Assembly: GCF_004363295.1 (NCBI RefSeq)
Contig: NZ_SNYQ01000003.1
Location: 62,001 to 126,000, forward strand
Direction: 5' to 3'
DNA length: 64,000 nt
DNA from: Mesocricetibacter intestinalis
GTDB lineage: Bacteria > Pseudomonadota > Gammaproteobacteria > Enterobacterales > Pasteurellaceae
Shown here: piece by piece, positions 1-9,048 of the stretch
Layout of the letters: each line of letters begins with the position of its first letter
How positions within the stretch are numbered: position 1 is the stretch's first letter
Notes under the pieces: model-generated
Seen by the model: only the letters and a program-made list of their open reading frames with translations
Database searches by the model: none
Told to the model about the DNA's origin: nothing
Position numbers and translations under genes: made by a program

Positions 1-884
<884 letters not shown>

Positions 885-917
885 TTAAGTTCCCATGAGA
901 TTACGCTAGGACGATAC

Positions 918-1274
918 CTATATATGGCCTTCTTTAATAAAGGCTTGCAGCCAATCCTTCAGATCATAAAGTTCCGCCAATGTCAGCAGCTGAGAAGGAA
1001 TGTTTTCAAGCTGTAATTTATATTGCGGCGCTAATCTGCTGCGACATTCGGCGAGAATATCGCAGAATAAGGCGAAACCGGCGGAATCCAACCCCGATAA
1101 AGCGGACAGATCGCAGTAAACGTCCTGCTCGCCCTCCCTTATCCGAGCAAATAAAGAAGAACGTTGCCGCCACAAGGGCAGCAACGTATTTCTGGTCAGT
1201 TCGCCTTTCAAACCGAAAGCTATTTTATCATTCTTCGAGGTTATCGACCATGTTAAATCTGTCGCTTTATTCAT
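918..1274 (-). CDS. mlaB: MlaB, STAS-domain subunit of the Mla phospholipid transporter
   Basis: MlaB is the cytoplasmic STAS-domain protein that binds and stabilises the MlaF ATPase in the MlaFEDB inner-membrane complex. The 118-residue product has the STAS core DLSALSGLDSAGFALF, where the enteric protein has an Asp-Thr-Gly-Gly motif; here the hydroxyl residue is Ser, so it is still a possible phosphorylation or contact site. The start lies 3 nt after the mlaC stop, indicating translational coupling. STAS proteins are poorly conserved, so the name rests mainly on operon position together with the motif. Confidence 0.85.
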   Translation of the reverse strand: MNKATDLTWSITSKNDKIAFGLKGELTRNTLLPLWRQRSSLFARIREGEQDVYCDLSALSGLDSAGFALFCDILAECRSRLAPQYKLQLENIPSQLLTLAELYDLKDWLQAFIKEGHI

Positions 1275-1277
1275 GGA

Positions 1278-1919
1278 TTATTTGCCGAAAGTTACCGGCA
1301 CTGACGCCGCTTTTTCCACACGGGCGGTCAACGCATCGATACCTTCTTTACGCAACAATGCTCCCCATTCCTGTTTTTTGGTTTCCACCATGCTGACCCC
1401 TTCGGCCACCATATCATATACCTGCCACTGACCGGTTTTACTGTTTTTACGCCATTGGAAGTTAAGATTCAACGGCGGCTGGCCGTTTTTCTGAATTAAT
1501 CTGACTCTGACCGTGGCCTGGCTATCACCGTTCAGCTGCTCTTTCTGCACCTGAATTTCCTGATCGCTGTACAGGGTCAGCGCCTGTGCATAGGCCTGCT
1601 CGATAAATTTATCGAATGCGGCGAAAAATTTCTGCCGCTGCTCCGCCGTCGTGGCGCTAAAAGATTTACCCAATACTAAAGAACCGGCGTAGTTTACATG
1701 AACATAAGGCATCAGATCCTGGCGTACTAAGGTTCTCAGATAATCGGGCGTCTGTTTAATTTTTGCCTGGTTGGCTTTCATATCGCCGAATAATTTATCT
1801 GCCGCCTGTTGAGTCAATGTATAAGGGCTGTCCGCCGCCATCAGACTTTGGGCGGCAAAAAGCGCGGTCATTACCAGCAACAGTTTTGCCAGCCAGTTTC
1901 TTATGCTGAATTTAGACAT
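1278..1919 (-). CDS. mlaC: MlaC, periplasmic phospholipid-binding protein
   Basis: MlaC shuttles phospholipids through the periplasm between outer-membrane MlaA and the MlaD ring. The 213-residue product has a clear Sec signal peptide: basic SIRNWLAK, hydrophobic LLLVMTALFAA, and a likely cleavage after SLMA near residue 28. The mature part shows the Tol_Tol_Ttg2 family features, including TPDYLRTLVRQDLMPYVH and QWRKNSKTGQWQVYDMVAEGVSM. It lies between mlaD and mlaB as in enterics. No mlaA is in this window, so the outer-membrane partner must be encoded elsewhere. Confidence 0.93.
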   Translation of the reverse strand: MSKFSIRNWLAKLLLVMTALFAAQSLMAADSPYTLTQQAADKLFGDMKANQAKIKQTPDYLRTLVRQDLMPYVHVNYAGSLVLGKSFSATTAEQRQKFFAAFDKFIEQAYAQALTLYSDQEIQVQKEQLNGDSQATVRVRLIQKNGQPPLNLNFQWRKNSKTGQWQVYDMVAEGVSMVETKKQEWGALLRKEGIDALTARVEKAASVPVTFGK

Positions 1920-1951
1920 AAATTTCTCCTTCGCTAAATTGTTCTTATTGC

Positions 1952-2452
1952 TTATTCCGCCGCTTTTTCTGCGCCGGATGCAGTTTTATCTTTATCGCCG
2001 TAGAGGAACTGGCCGATCAAATCTTCCAGTACCAGCGCGGATTTAGTATCCGCCACCCGGCTTCCTTCTTTTAACATCGGCGTTTCGCCGTCATCAAAAC
2101 CGATACTCAGGGCGATATACTGCTCACCCAGTAATCCCGAGGTTTTAATGGATAAGGAACTGTTATCCGGAATTTGATGATATTCTTCGTTAATGGCGAG
2201 GGTTACCTGCGGCAGATAGCTTTTTTCGTCCAACGAAATATCCGTTACCCGCCCGACAACTACGCCCCCCACTTTTACCGGTGCACGTACTTTTAGTCCG
2301 CCGATATTATCAAAAGTTGCATAAACCTTATAGGATTTCGTTTCGCTGAATCCCTGTACATCGGCTACCTTTAGCCCCATAAAGACCAAGGCGGCAATAC
2401 CTAATAATAAAAACAGCCCTACCCAAAATTCATATTTAATCGTTTGTCGCAT
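1952..2452 (-). CDS. mlaD: MlaD, MCE-domain subunit of the Mla transporter
   Basis: MlaD forms the periplasmic hexameric MCE ring anchored to MlaE and receives lipids from MlaC. The 166-residue product has one N-terminal membrane segment (residues about 9-28) followed by the MCE domain (NIGGLKVRAPVKVGGVVVGRV). I start it at the ATG reading MRQTIKYEF because GGTGAG lies 7-8 nt upstream; an upstream in-frame TTG would swallow that ribosome-binding site. A stretch of acidic and Ala-rich residues ends the protein. It sits in mlaFEDCB order. Confidence 0.94.
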   Translation of the reverse strand: MRQTIKYEFWVGLFLLLGIAALVFMGLKVADVQGFSETKSYKVYATFDNIGGLKVRAPVKVGGVVVGRVTDISLDEKSYLPQVTLAINEEYHQIPDNSSLSIKTSGLLGEQYIALSIGFDDGETPMLKEGSRVADTKSALVLEDLIGQFLYGDKDKTASGAEKAAE

Positions 2453-2505
2453 AAAAAACTCACCTAAAATCAACCGCTCTTTTCCGTTCTTCTAGTGTGC
2501 AGGAA

Positions 2506-3288
2506 TTAGCCCGCACCGAACATAATAGCGGTCAGAATAAAATCCAGTCCCAGTACCGTTAAGGAAGCGTTCACCACGGTTTTCGTAGTGGCTCGGCTGA
2601 TACCCTCCGAAGTGGGAATACAATCATAACCGTTAAATAAGGCTATCCAAACCACGGCAAAAGCAAAACATAGGCTTTTAATAAAGCCGTTCAGCAGGTC
2701 TTTCGTATCTACGGCGTTTTGCATCACCGACCAAAAGCTGCCGCTGTCTACGCCTTTCCAATCCACACCGATAAGTTGGCCTCCCCAGATACCTATGGCG
2801 GTAAAAAGAACCGCCAGTATCGGCATGGAAATTACACCGGCCCAAAAGCGCGGCGCAATCACCCGACGTAAAGGATTAACCGCCATCATCTCCAGGCTGG
2901 ACAGCTGTTCGGTGGCTTTCATCAAGCCGATTTCCGCAGTTAAAGCGGAACCCGCCCGTCCGGCAAACAACAGCGCCGTAACCACAGGCCCGAGCTCGCG
3001 CAATAAAGATAAGGCGACCAGTTGCCCCAAGCTGGTTTCGGCGGCAAAATCAACCAGAATCACATAGCCTTGCAAACCTATAACCATACCGATAAATAAA
3101 CCGGACAACATCACGATTAGCAAAGACTGTACCCCCAACACATACAGCTGCTTAATCAATAAGGGGAAATGCTTACGCCATTGCGGCCTGCCGATTAAGG
3201 CGCCAAACAGCATGATAGCGGCTCGTCCGACAGAACGAACCGAGGCTATTAGCCAAGCGCCCAAAGCGGAAATCAATGTTGTTATCAT
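2506..3288 (-). CDS. mlaE: MlaE, permease subunit of the Mla transporter
   Basis: MlaE is the integral-membrane permease dimer of the MlaFEDB ABC complex, which moves phospholipids between inner membrane and periplasm to keep outer-membrane asymmetry. The 260-residue product has an N-terminal amphipathic segment and about five hydrophobic segments. It carries the family motif [25 protein letters not shown] and the [15 protein letters not shown] loop that contacts the ATPase. Its ATG overlaps the mlaF stop by 4 nt, showing translational coupling. Confidence 0.96.
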   Translation of the reverse strand: MITTLISALGAWLIASVRSVGRAAIMLFGALIGRPQWRKHFPLLIKQLYVLGVQSLLIVMLSGLFIGMVIGLQGYVILVDFAAETSLGQLVALSLLRELGPVVTALLFAGRAGSALTAEIGLMKATEQLSSLEMMAVNPLRRVIAPRFWAGVISMPILAVLFTAIGIWGGQLIGVDWKGVDSGSFWSVMQNAVDTKDLLNGFIKSLCFAFAVVWIALFNGYDCIPTSEGISRATTKTVVNASLTVLGLDFILTAIMFGAG

Positions 3289-4082
3289 CCGAATAATTCC
3301 TTTGCGTAATCCTGTGCCGGATAATGAAAACTTACCGGGCCGTCTTCTTTCCCCTGCAGGAATTGGATCACCTGCGGGTCTTCACTCTGCAGCAACTGCT
3401 GAGCCGTCCCTTCGGCGATAACCCGTTTATCGGCGATAATATAGGCGTAATCGGCAATACTTAACACTTCCTGCACATCGTGCGACACCACGATAGAAGT
3501 CAACCCTAATGCCTGATTCAGGCGTTTAATCAAACTGATGATAACCCCCATACTAATGGGATCCTGCCCGGTAAAGGGCTCATCATACATAATAAGTTCC
3601 GGATCCAAAGCAATGGTTCGGGCTAGTGCCACCCTTCTTGCCATACCGCCGGACAACTCTGCCGGCATTAAATCCGCCGCACCGCGTAAACCGACCGATT
3701 CCAGTTTCATTAATACAATCTGGCGAATCAGGCTTTCCGGTAATTTGGTATGCTCACGAATCGGAAAAGCCACATTATCAAAGGTGGAAATATCGGTAAA
3801 CAACGCCCCCGATTGAAACAGCATACCCATGCGCTGACGGGTTCGGTATAATTCCGCATCGGACATCCGGCAGATATCCTTCCCCTCAAACAGAATTTCG
3901 CCGCTTTGCGGCTGTAACTGCCCGCCGATAAGCTTCAACAAGGTTGTTTTACCAATCCCCGACGGCCCCATGATGGCGGTAATTTCGCCTTTACGTACGC
4001 GCAGACTGAGATCCTGGTAAATAGTACGCTCACCGCGTTTAAAAGTGAGATTATTCACTTCTATCAGTCTATCCTCAGCCAT
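3285..4082 (-). CDS. mlaF: MlaF, ATP-binding subunit of the Mla transporter
   Basis: MlaF is the cytoplasmic ATPase that powers the Mla phospholipid transporter. The 265-residue ABC protein has Walker [10 protein letters not shown] (about residue 39), signature [15 protein letters not shown], Walker [13 protein letters not shown] and the switch His in VVSHDVQE. It is the first gene of the minus-strand unit, and the space to divergent lptC holds the control signals. The C-terminal tail after residue 240 resembles the extension that enteric MlaF uses in dimer contacts, but that is inference. Confidence 0.96.
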   Translation of the reverse strand: MAEDRLIEVNNLTFKRGERTIYQDLSLRVRKGEITAIMGPSGIGKTTLLKLIGGQLQPQSGEILFEGKDICRMSDAELYRTRQRMGMLFQSGALFTDISTFDNVAFPIREHTKLPESLIRQIVLMKLESVGLRGAADLMPAELSGGMARRVALARTIALDPELIMYDEPFTGQDPISMGVIISLIKRLNQALGLTSIVVSHDVQEVLSIADYAYIIADKRVIAEGTAQQLLQSEDPQVIQFLQGKEDGPVSFHYPAQDYAKELFG

Positions 4083-4170
4083 TAATGTTCCGTTCTCCCT
4101 TGGGTTGGAAATATAAATCAGGGATATTCCATGAATTTTCCTCCGATGTCAAAGTTTTCCTGCGATTTTA

Positions 4171-4186
4171 TGTGATAAATATCACA
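4171..4186. promoter_or_regulatory. CRP-type palindrome (also FNR-like)
   Basis: TGTGATAAATATCACA matches the CRP consensus TGTGA-N6-TCACA at every fixed position and is fully self-complementary. The inner GTGATAAATATCAC also differs from the FNR consensus TTGAT-N4-ATCAA only at the outermost base of each half, so either regulator could bind. Its centre is about 96 nt upstream of the mlaF start codon and about 203 nt upstream of lptC. Binding is inferred from sequence only. Confidence 0.55.
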
Positions 4187-4313
4187 TTTTCTCCGCTTCC
4201 GAAATTTCCTAAGGAAATAGCAAGAAATTCGCCTTTTCGTTACTATTCGTTACTAAAAACCCAGTTTGCGCCCCTATACAGGGAGAAAAAGCCGTGAAAA
4301 ATCTTACCGCACT

Positions 4314-4344
4314 TTGCATATTCCGCTGAAATTTATGCTATTAT
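4314..4344 (+). promoter_or_regulatory. Probable sigma-70 promoter for lptCAB-ptsN-rapZ
   Basis: An extended -10, TGCTATTAT, is preceded by TTGCAT as a -35-like element with a long 19-nt spacer. The predicted start of transcription is near 4351, about 30 nt upstream of the lptC ATG. The last bases of a USS overlap the -35-like element. Confidence 0.5.
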
Positions 4345-4381
4345 TCCGCCCTATTATTAGTCATGCGAGCTGAATTTATTT

Positions 4382-4966
4382 ATGAATATTCGCTGGAATA
4401 TCTTTCTTGCGGTGATCCTACTGGTGTTACTAAGCTGGTTCTATACGCTGCACCGGGAGCAACCGGATTTAAGCGAACTGATCAAAGCGCCGGAAAGTCC
4501 GGAATATATCGGCCGAAAAATGGAAACCACGGTATTTTCTCCCACCGGTCGGAAACAATATCTTGCGATTTCCGAACAGGTGGAATATTTCGCACAGGAC
4601 GGACGTACGGAATTTCACCGTCCCATAGTATATGTACTGGAAGAAACCCGAAACAGCCCGGATTCCGCGATGGGTCAAAGTTGGAAGCTCAGCGCAGATA
4701 AAGCTACGCTGAGCAAAAACAATATGCTGAACCTAGATGGCAATGTTATCGCTCAAAGTTTGCTGGCAGACTCCCGTTTACAGCGAGTCGAAACCGAACG
4801 TGCAACGGTAAACCTAACGACACAGGATATCAGTTCTGATACAATGGCGAAAATTAACGGTCTGAACTTTACCAGTTCGGGTCGGAAACTGACGGGCAAT
4901 TTAAAACAACAGGTCGCGACCCTGAAAGAACAGGTGAAAACACATTATGAAATCAGTAACCAATAA
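4382..4966 (+). CDS. lptC: LptC, LPS export bitopic membrane protein
   Basis: LptC joins the LptB2FG transporter to the periplasmic LptA bridge and accepts lipopolysaccharide from it. The 194-residue product has a single N-terminal membrane anchor (NIFLAVILLVLLSWFYTL, residues 4-21) and a periplasmic OstA/LptC beta-jellyroll. Its 3' end overlaps lptA by 20 nt. lptA and lptB follow immediately, while lptF/lptG are not in the window. kdsC, which precedes lptC in E. coli, is missing here, so lptC is promoter-proximal. Confidence 0.94.
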   Translation: MNIRWNIFLAVILLVLLSWFYTLHREQPDLSELIKAPESPEYIGRKMETTVFSPTGRKQYLAISEQVEYFAQDGRTEFHRPIVYVLEETRNSPDSAMGQSWKLSADKATLSKNNMLNLDGNVIAQSLLADSRLQRVETERATVNLTTQDISSDTMAKINGLNFTSSGRKLTGNLKQQVATLKEQVKTHYEISNQ

Positions 4967-5462
4967 TATTATTCTCGGCACCCTGCTGGCCTCCGTTTCA
5001 CTGGCCGCTTCGGCATTAAAAGAAGATACCAATCAGCCGATTAATATCGTTTCGGACAATCAATCTCTGGATATGAATAACAGTGTCGTAACCTTTACCG
5101 ATAACGTCGTAATAACTCAGGGGTCGATTCTGATTAAAGCCAATAAAGTTATCATCACCCGTCCGCCGCAGGACTCCGGAAAAAAAGAAACCGTCGAAGC
5201 TTTCGGCACACCGGTAACTTTCCATCAGCTGATGGATGACGGCAAACCCGCCGATGGCCGCGCAAACCGAGTCTTCTATGATTTAGGCAAAGAATTCGTT
5301 ACGCTGACCGGTAATGCCCAGTTAAAACAACTGGACAGCACCGTTGACGGCGAAGTGATTACCTATGATGTCAAAAAGCAACAGCTGAAAGCCAATAGCG
5401 GAGCAAAGGGCAGAGTCAAAACCGTATTGATTCCGTCCCAGTTAAATCAGCATAAAAAATAA
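4947..5462 (+). CDS. lptA: LptA, periplasmic LPS-transport bridge protein
   Basis: LptA polymerises across the periplasm and carries LPS from LptC to LptD. The 171-residue product has a signal peptide (hydrophobic [16 protein letters not shown], cleavage near ASA at residue 23). A mature OstA domain follows, with the [19 protein letters not shown] beginning typical of the family. A polar, Lys/Gln-rich C-terminus follows residue 150. It starts inside the end of lptC and stops 14 nt before lptB, so the three are translated as a block. Confidence 0.95.
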   Translation: MKSVTNNIILGTLLASVSLAASALKEDTNQPINIVSDNQSLDMNNSVVTFTDNVVITQGSILIKANKVIITRPPQDSGKKETVEAFGTPVTFHQLMDDGKPADGRANRVFYDLGKEFVTLTGNAQLKQLDSTVDGEVITYDVKKQQLKANSGAKGRVKTVLIPSQLNQHKK

Positions 5463-5476
5463 TCGGGATTTTTCAT

Positions 5477-6202
5477 ATGTCAATTCTTTATGCGGAAAAC
5501 CTGGCCAAGAGCTATAAAAGCCGTCAGGTGGTTTCCGATGTCAGTTTTAAGGTTTGTTCCAATGAAATCGTCGGTTTACTCGGCCCGAACGGTGCGGGTA
5601 AAACCACCTCTTTTTATATGGTGGTCGGTCTGGTTCGTCATGATCAGGGAAAAATCCGTATTGATGAGGAAGATATCAGCCTGCTGCCGATGCACAACCG
5701 TGCCAGTAAAGGTATCGGCTATCTGCCGCAGGAAGCCTCCATCTTCCGCCGTCTGAGCGTCTACGACAACCTCATGGCGGTATTGGAAATCCGTAAGGAT
5801 CTTAACCGTCAACAGCAAAAAGAGCGCGCCGAACAGCTAATCGAAGAATTCAATATCGGACATATTCGGGATAATTCCGGCCAGTCCTTATCCGGCGGTG
5901 AGCGGCGGAGAGTAGAAATCGCCCGAGCATTGGCGGCAAATCCGAAATTTATTTTGCTGGACGAACCCTTTGCCGGTGTCGATCCTATTTCCGTTATCGA
6001 CATCAAAAAAATCATTATGGACTTACGCGATCGCGGTTTAGGGGTACTGATTACCGATCATAATGTACGGGAAACTCTGGACGTCTGTGAACGGGCCTAT
6101 ATTGTTAGCGCAGGAAAAATGATTGCTACAGGTACCCCAAACCAGATTATGAATGACGAGCACGTAAAACGCGTGTATCTGGGAGAACAGTTCAAGCTGT
6201 AA
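5477..6202 (+). CDS. lptB: LptB, ATPase of the LPS exporter
   Basis: LptB is the cytoplasmic ATPase dimer of LptB2FG, which extracts LPS from the inner membrane. The 241-residue product is a compact ABC ATPase with Walker [11 protein letters not shown]-loop region [11 protein letters not shown], signature [15 protein letters not shown], Walker [13 protein letters not shown] and switch TDHNVRETL. Length and motifs match the enteric protein. It is third in the lpt unit, 16 nt upstream of ptsN. Confidence 0.97.
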   Translation: MSILYAENLAKSYKSRQVVSDVSFKVCSNEIVGLLGPNGAGKTTSFYMVVGLVRHDQGKIRIDEEDISLLPMHNRASKGIGYLPQEASIFRRLSVYDNLMAVLEIRKDLNRQQQKERAEQLIEEFNIGHIRDNSGQSLSGGERRRVEIARALAANPKFILLDEPFAGVDPISVIDIKKIIMDLRDRGLGVLITDHNVRETLDVCERAYIVSAGKMIATGTPNQIMNDEHVKRVYLGEQFKL

Positions 6203-6218
6203 TCCGACGGTAAAAGCT

Positions 6219-6743
6219 ATGATAAAATTCAGCGCATTACTTGCGCCCGAAAATATTCGCCAAGGTGTCGTCTGCTCCAGTAAAAAACGCGTACTGGAAA
6301 TGATCGGACACATTGTGGCGCAACAGCAACAGACGGAAATAAAAAGCATTGATGAAATTCAATGCTTTGAAAATTTATGCAGCCGGGAAAAACTGGGAAA
6401 TACCTCGTTGGGTAACGGCGTAGCTATTCCGCGCGCTAAACTGCCGGAAGGAAATGAAGCCTGTGCCGTATTTTTGCAACTGGCTTCCCCTATTGATTAT
6501 GACAGTGCGGACAAACGGGAAATCGATCTGATTTTCGCTTTGCTGATTCCGGAAAATCGTTGTGCCGAATATACCGAAATACTGCCCGAACTGGCGGAAA
6601 AACTGTCGGATAAAAATCTGTGCAAGCAGTTACGGAATGCGCAAAGCGCCGATGAAATCCGGCAAATTTTCGATTATGCGGACAGCTATCTGCAGGAACA
6701 AAAACAAGCGCAGAACGAAGAAGCTCCCCTTACCGGGAAATAA
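6219..6743 (+). CDS. ptsN: PtsN-like nitrogen-PTS EIIA domain protein lacking the active-site His
   Basis: This is a 174-residue PTS EIIA domain of the EIIA-Ntr (PtsN) type, placed between lptB and rapZ where ptsN is expected. In E. coli the phosphoryl group goes to His73 in the motif AIPHGKL, with a second conserved His near 120. Here the motif reads AIPRAKL: codon 72 is CGC (Arg). The second His region reads RCAEYTEILPEL with no His. The only histidine in the whole protein is residue 31. The fold-defining parts (SLGNGVAIP, DLIFALLIPE) are kept, so the gene looks maintained rather than decayed. There is a polar 20-residue C-terminal extension. The likely consequence, inferred, is a protein that works without phosphotransfer. 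Confidence 0.88.
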   Translation: MIKFSALLAPENIRQGVVCSSKKRVLEMIGHIVAQQQQTEIKSIDEIQCFENLCSREKLGNTSLGNGVAIPRAKLPEGNEACAVFLQLASPIDYDSADKREIDLIFALLIPENRCAEYTEILPELAEKLSDKNLCKQLRNAQSADEIRQIFDYADSYLQEQKQAQNEEAPLTGK

Positions 6744-6776
6744 CCCGTTGCGCTAAGCTATAGCTAAAGGTGAATT

Positions 6777-7643
6777 ATGGAACTTATCATTATCAGCGGT
6801 CGCTCCGGCGCCGGTAAATCCGTTGCCTTAAGTGCGTTGGAAGATATAGGTTACTATTGTGTCGACAACCTGCCCGTAGCGCTGTTGCCGCAACTGGCGG
6901 ATATTTTATCGCGCACCCAGTCCTCCGCCGTTATCAGCCTGGATATCCGTAATCTTCCCGATTCCCCCGAGCTATTGGATCAAATGCTCAATCAGCTGCA
7001 AAACCAACATCAGATAAAAATTATTTTTATTGATGCCGATCGTTCCACCCTTATCCGGCGCTATAGCGATTCGCGCCGTCTGCACCCGCTGTCGGTTAAA
7101 GATCTCTCCCTAAGTGCGGCAATCGATGAAGAAAGTAAATTCCTGGAACCTCTGGTACAGCAGGCCAACCTGATTATAGATACCTCGGAATTATCCAGCC
7201 ATGCTCTGGCGGAACGGCTACGTGAATTTCTGCGCGGCGATGCGGGCAAAGAACTGAAGATTACGGTGGAATCTTTCGGCTTTAAATACGGAATCCCGTT
7301 AGATGCCGACTATGTATTTGATGTTCGTTTCTTACCTAACCCTCATTGGGATCCTGCGCTACGCCCGATGACCGGGCTGGATAAACCCGTTGCGGATTTT
7401 CTGGCAAGTCATACCGAAGTGCATAACTTCATTTATCTGACCCGTAATTATATCGATACCTGGTTACCGCAGCTGGAGCAGAATAATCGCAGCTATCTGA
7501 CCATCGCCATCGGCTGCACCGGCGGTAAACATCGCTCCGTTTATATTGCACAGCAACTCGGCGAATATTTTCAGGCCAAGGGGAAAAAGGTTAAAATTCA
7601 GCACAAATCCCTGGAACATCATAAAAAATCCGATCCGGCTTAA
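6777..7643 (+). CDS. rapZ: RapZ, RNase adapter / nucleotide-binding protein
   Basis: In enterics RapZ delivers the small RNA GlmZ to RNase E and so tunes glucosamine-6-phosphate synthase; it also senses the amino-sugar precursor. The 288-residue product has Walker [12 protein letters not shown] at the N-terminus, the Walker-B-like [25 protein letters not shown], and the C-terminal ligand and RNA-binding half ([30 protein letters not shown]). A basic tail ([16 protein letters not shown]) fits RNA binding. It is the last gene of the lpt-ptsN unit. The npr gene that follows it in E. coli is absent. Confidence 0.95.
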   Translation: MELIIISGRSGAGKSVALSALEDIGYYCVDNLPVALLPQLADILSRTQSSAVISLDIRNLPDSPELLDQMLNQLQNQHQIKIIFIDADRSTLIRRYSDSRRLHPLSVKDLSLSAAIDEESKFLEPLVQQANLIIDTSELSSHALAERLREFLRGDAGKELKITVESFGFKYGIPLDADYVFDVRFLPNPHWDPALRPMTGLDKPVADFLASHTEVHNFIYLTRNYIDTWLPQLEQNNRSYLTIAIGCTGGKHRSVYIAQQLGEYFQAKGKKVKIQHKSLEHHKKSDPA

Positions 7644-7651
7644 GCCAGCTT

Positions 7652-7680
7652 AACCCGAGATCAACCTCAGTTCTCGGTTT
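7652..7680. terminator. Weak shared hairpin between rapZ and xseA
   Basis: AACCCGAGA and TCTCGGTT form a stem with one bulged C and an 11-nt loop between the two convergent stop codons, running slightly into the 3' end of xseA. The following T-run is short, so efficiency as a terminator is doubtful. Confidence 0.4.
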
Positions 7681-9007
7681 CCACTTCAAGTACAAGGCTG
7701 AGTAACCGTCCCTGCTGCAGGCGGGTTCGGATCTTATCTCCCTCTTTCACCTGTGCCGCAGTACTGATCCCTCTTCCCGCCTCATCTAAGGTAACGGAAT
7801 AACCGCGCGCCAAAATTTTTAACGGACTGAGTCCGTCCAGTTTGCCGCACAGTAAAGCTAATTTATTCCGCTCTTCAGCCAATATTTTCTCTCCCAAAAA
7901 GTTCACACGGGTTTGTAACAGAGAAATCCTTTCCTGCCCCTTGCCCATATAATAAGGCAGCGGATTATTGTACAAACGCCGCGAAAGTGCGGTCATTTGC
8001 AGCGACTTTTTTTCCCGCAGGCGTTCGAAATTAAGCTGTAGAAGGCGTTGCAGGCGCTGTATTTGCTGTTGCCGTAAAGCCAGCTGGGTCTGCGGATGAC
8101 GCTGGCGTAAGCGCAGTAACAGATGATTAAGATGCCGCTGTTGCGCTTCGCACAAATAATCCATCGCCCGTTCCAAGCGCTGCCTACGATCCTTCAGGCG
8201 CTGCAATAGCTCCGCCTGGTTACGGCTAACCAATTCTGCGGCGGCGGAAGGTGTGGGCGCACGCACATCGGCGACGAAATCCATAATGGTTACATCGGTT
8301 TCATGTCCGACGGCGCTAATCACAGGTAATACGGAAGCAAAAACGGCTCGCGCCACGATTTCCTGGTTAAAGCACCAAAGATCTTCCAGAGAACCGCCGC
8401 CTCTCCCTACAATTAGCACATCCGTTTCCCGCCGTTTATTGGCCAGCTCGATCATAGCGGCAATCTCCTCCGCCGCTTCTGTTCCCTGAACCGCGGTCGG
8501 ATAAATCACAATCTTCAGGCTCGGATCGCGACGCTGTAGAATATGCAGTATATCCTGTAAAGCAGCGCCTGTTCGCGAGGTGATAATTCCGACGCTTTTG
8601 GCAAACTGCGGTAAAGTTTTCTTCAGATTATGCGCAAACAGCCCTTCCGCCGCCAGTTTCATTTTCAGCTGCTCAAACTGTTGCTGCAGTAAACCCTCAC
8701 CGGCGGGACGCATACTTTCGATAATCAGCTGATAATCTCCGCGCGGTTCATACAGACTTACGGAAGCTCTCACCAGCACCTGCATACCATTATGGGGTTT
8801 AAAGCCTACGCGCAGATTCTTCATACGAAACATGGCACAGCGTACCTGGGCGCTTTCATCTTTCAGCGTTAGGTACCAATGTCCGGATACCGGCTGAGAA
8901 AAATTAGAAATTTCACCCGTCAGCCATACTAAGCCTATTTGTTGCTCCAGTAACTGACGTACGTTCTGATTCAGTCGGGTAACCGAATAAATATTTTCAC
9001 CCTGCAT
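7667..9007 (-). CDS. xseA: Exodeoxyribonuclease VII large subunit
   Basis: XseA is the catalytic large subunit of ExoVII, which degrades single-stranded DNA to short oligonucleotides and works with several XseB subunits. The 446-residue product has the N-terminal OB fold (VWLTGEISNFSQPVSGHWYLTLKDE), the catalytic core (VGIITSRTGAALQDIL, VGRGGGSLEDLWCFN, SAVGHETDVTIMDFVADVRAPTPSAAAE) and a long Arg/Gln/Leu-rich coiled-coil at residues 265-380. The C-terminal segment, LKILARGYSVTLD, is characteristic. A USS lies within the gene. xseB is not in the window. Confidence 0.96.
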   Translation of the reverse strand: MQGENIYSVTRLNQNVRQLLEQQIGLVWLTGEISNFSQPVSGHWYLTLKDESAQVRCAMFRMKNLRVGFKPHNGMQVLVRASVSLYEPRGDYQLIIESMRPAGEGLLQQQFEQLKMKLAAEGLFAHNLKKTLPQFAKSVGIITSRTGAALQDILHILQRRDPSLKIVIYPTAVQGTEAAEEIAAMIELANKRRETDVLIVGRGGGSLEDLWCFNQEIVARAVFASVLPVISAVGHETDVTIMDFVADVRAPTPSAAAELVSRNQAELLQRLKDRRQRLERAMDYLCEAQQRHLNHLLLRLRQRHPQTQLALRQQQIQRLQRLLQLNFERLREKKSLQMTALSRRLYNNPLPYYMGKGQERISLLQTRVNFLGEKILAEERNKLALLCGKLDGLSPLKILARGYSVTLDEAGRGISTAAQVKEGDKIRTRLQQGRLLSLVLEVETEN

Positions 9008-9048
9008 TTTTCTCTTCCATCTGCGCTATCCGCCATAGCGGGCAATAG

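Larger units (their letters stand above)
4083..4381. promoter_or_regulatory. Divergent mlaF/lptC control region
   Basis: This is a non-coding stretch between two divergent envelope operons. It contains a perfect CRP-type palindrome, a USS, and a likely extended -10 promoter reading toward lptC (all listed separately). The short reading frame inside it, beginning MFRSPLGWKYK, has no family features and is not called. In enterics the equivalent interval is filled by yrbG, kdsD and kdsC, none of which is present here. Confidence 0.6.

Noticed and set aside
980-1396. 138-codon plus-strand frame across mlaB/mlaC
   Set aside because: Composition is Arg/Pro-rich without domain structure and it overlaps two well-supported genes.
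2453-2473. TTG start seven codons upstream for mlaD
   Set aside because: It would place the Shine-Dalgarno inside the coding sequence; the ATG fits spacing and homologue length.
4085-4297. 70-codon frame in the mlaF-lptC space
   Set aside because: No family features; it overlaps the CRP-type palindrome and control region.
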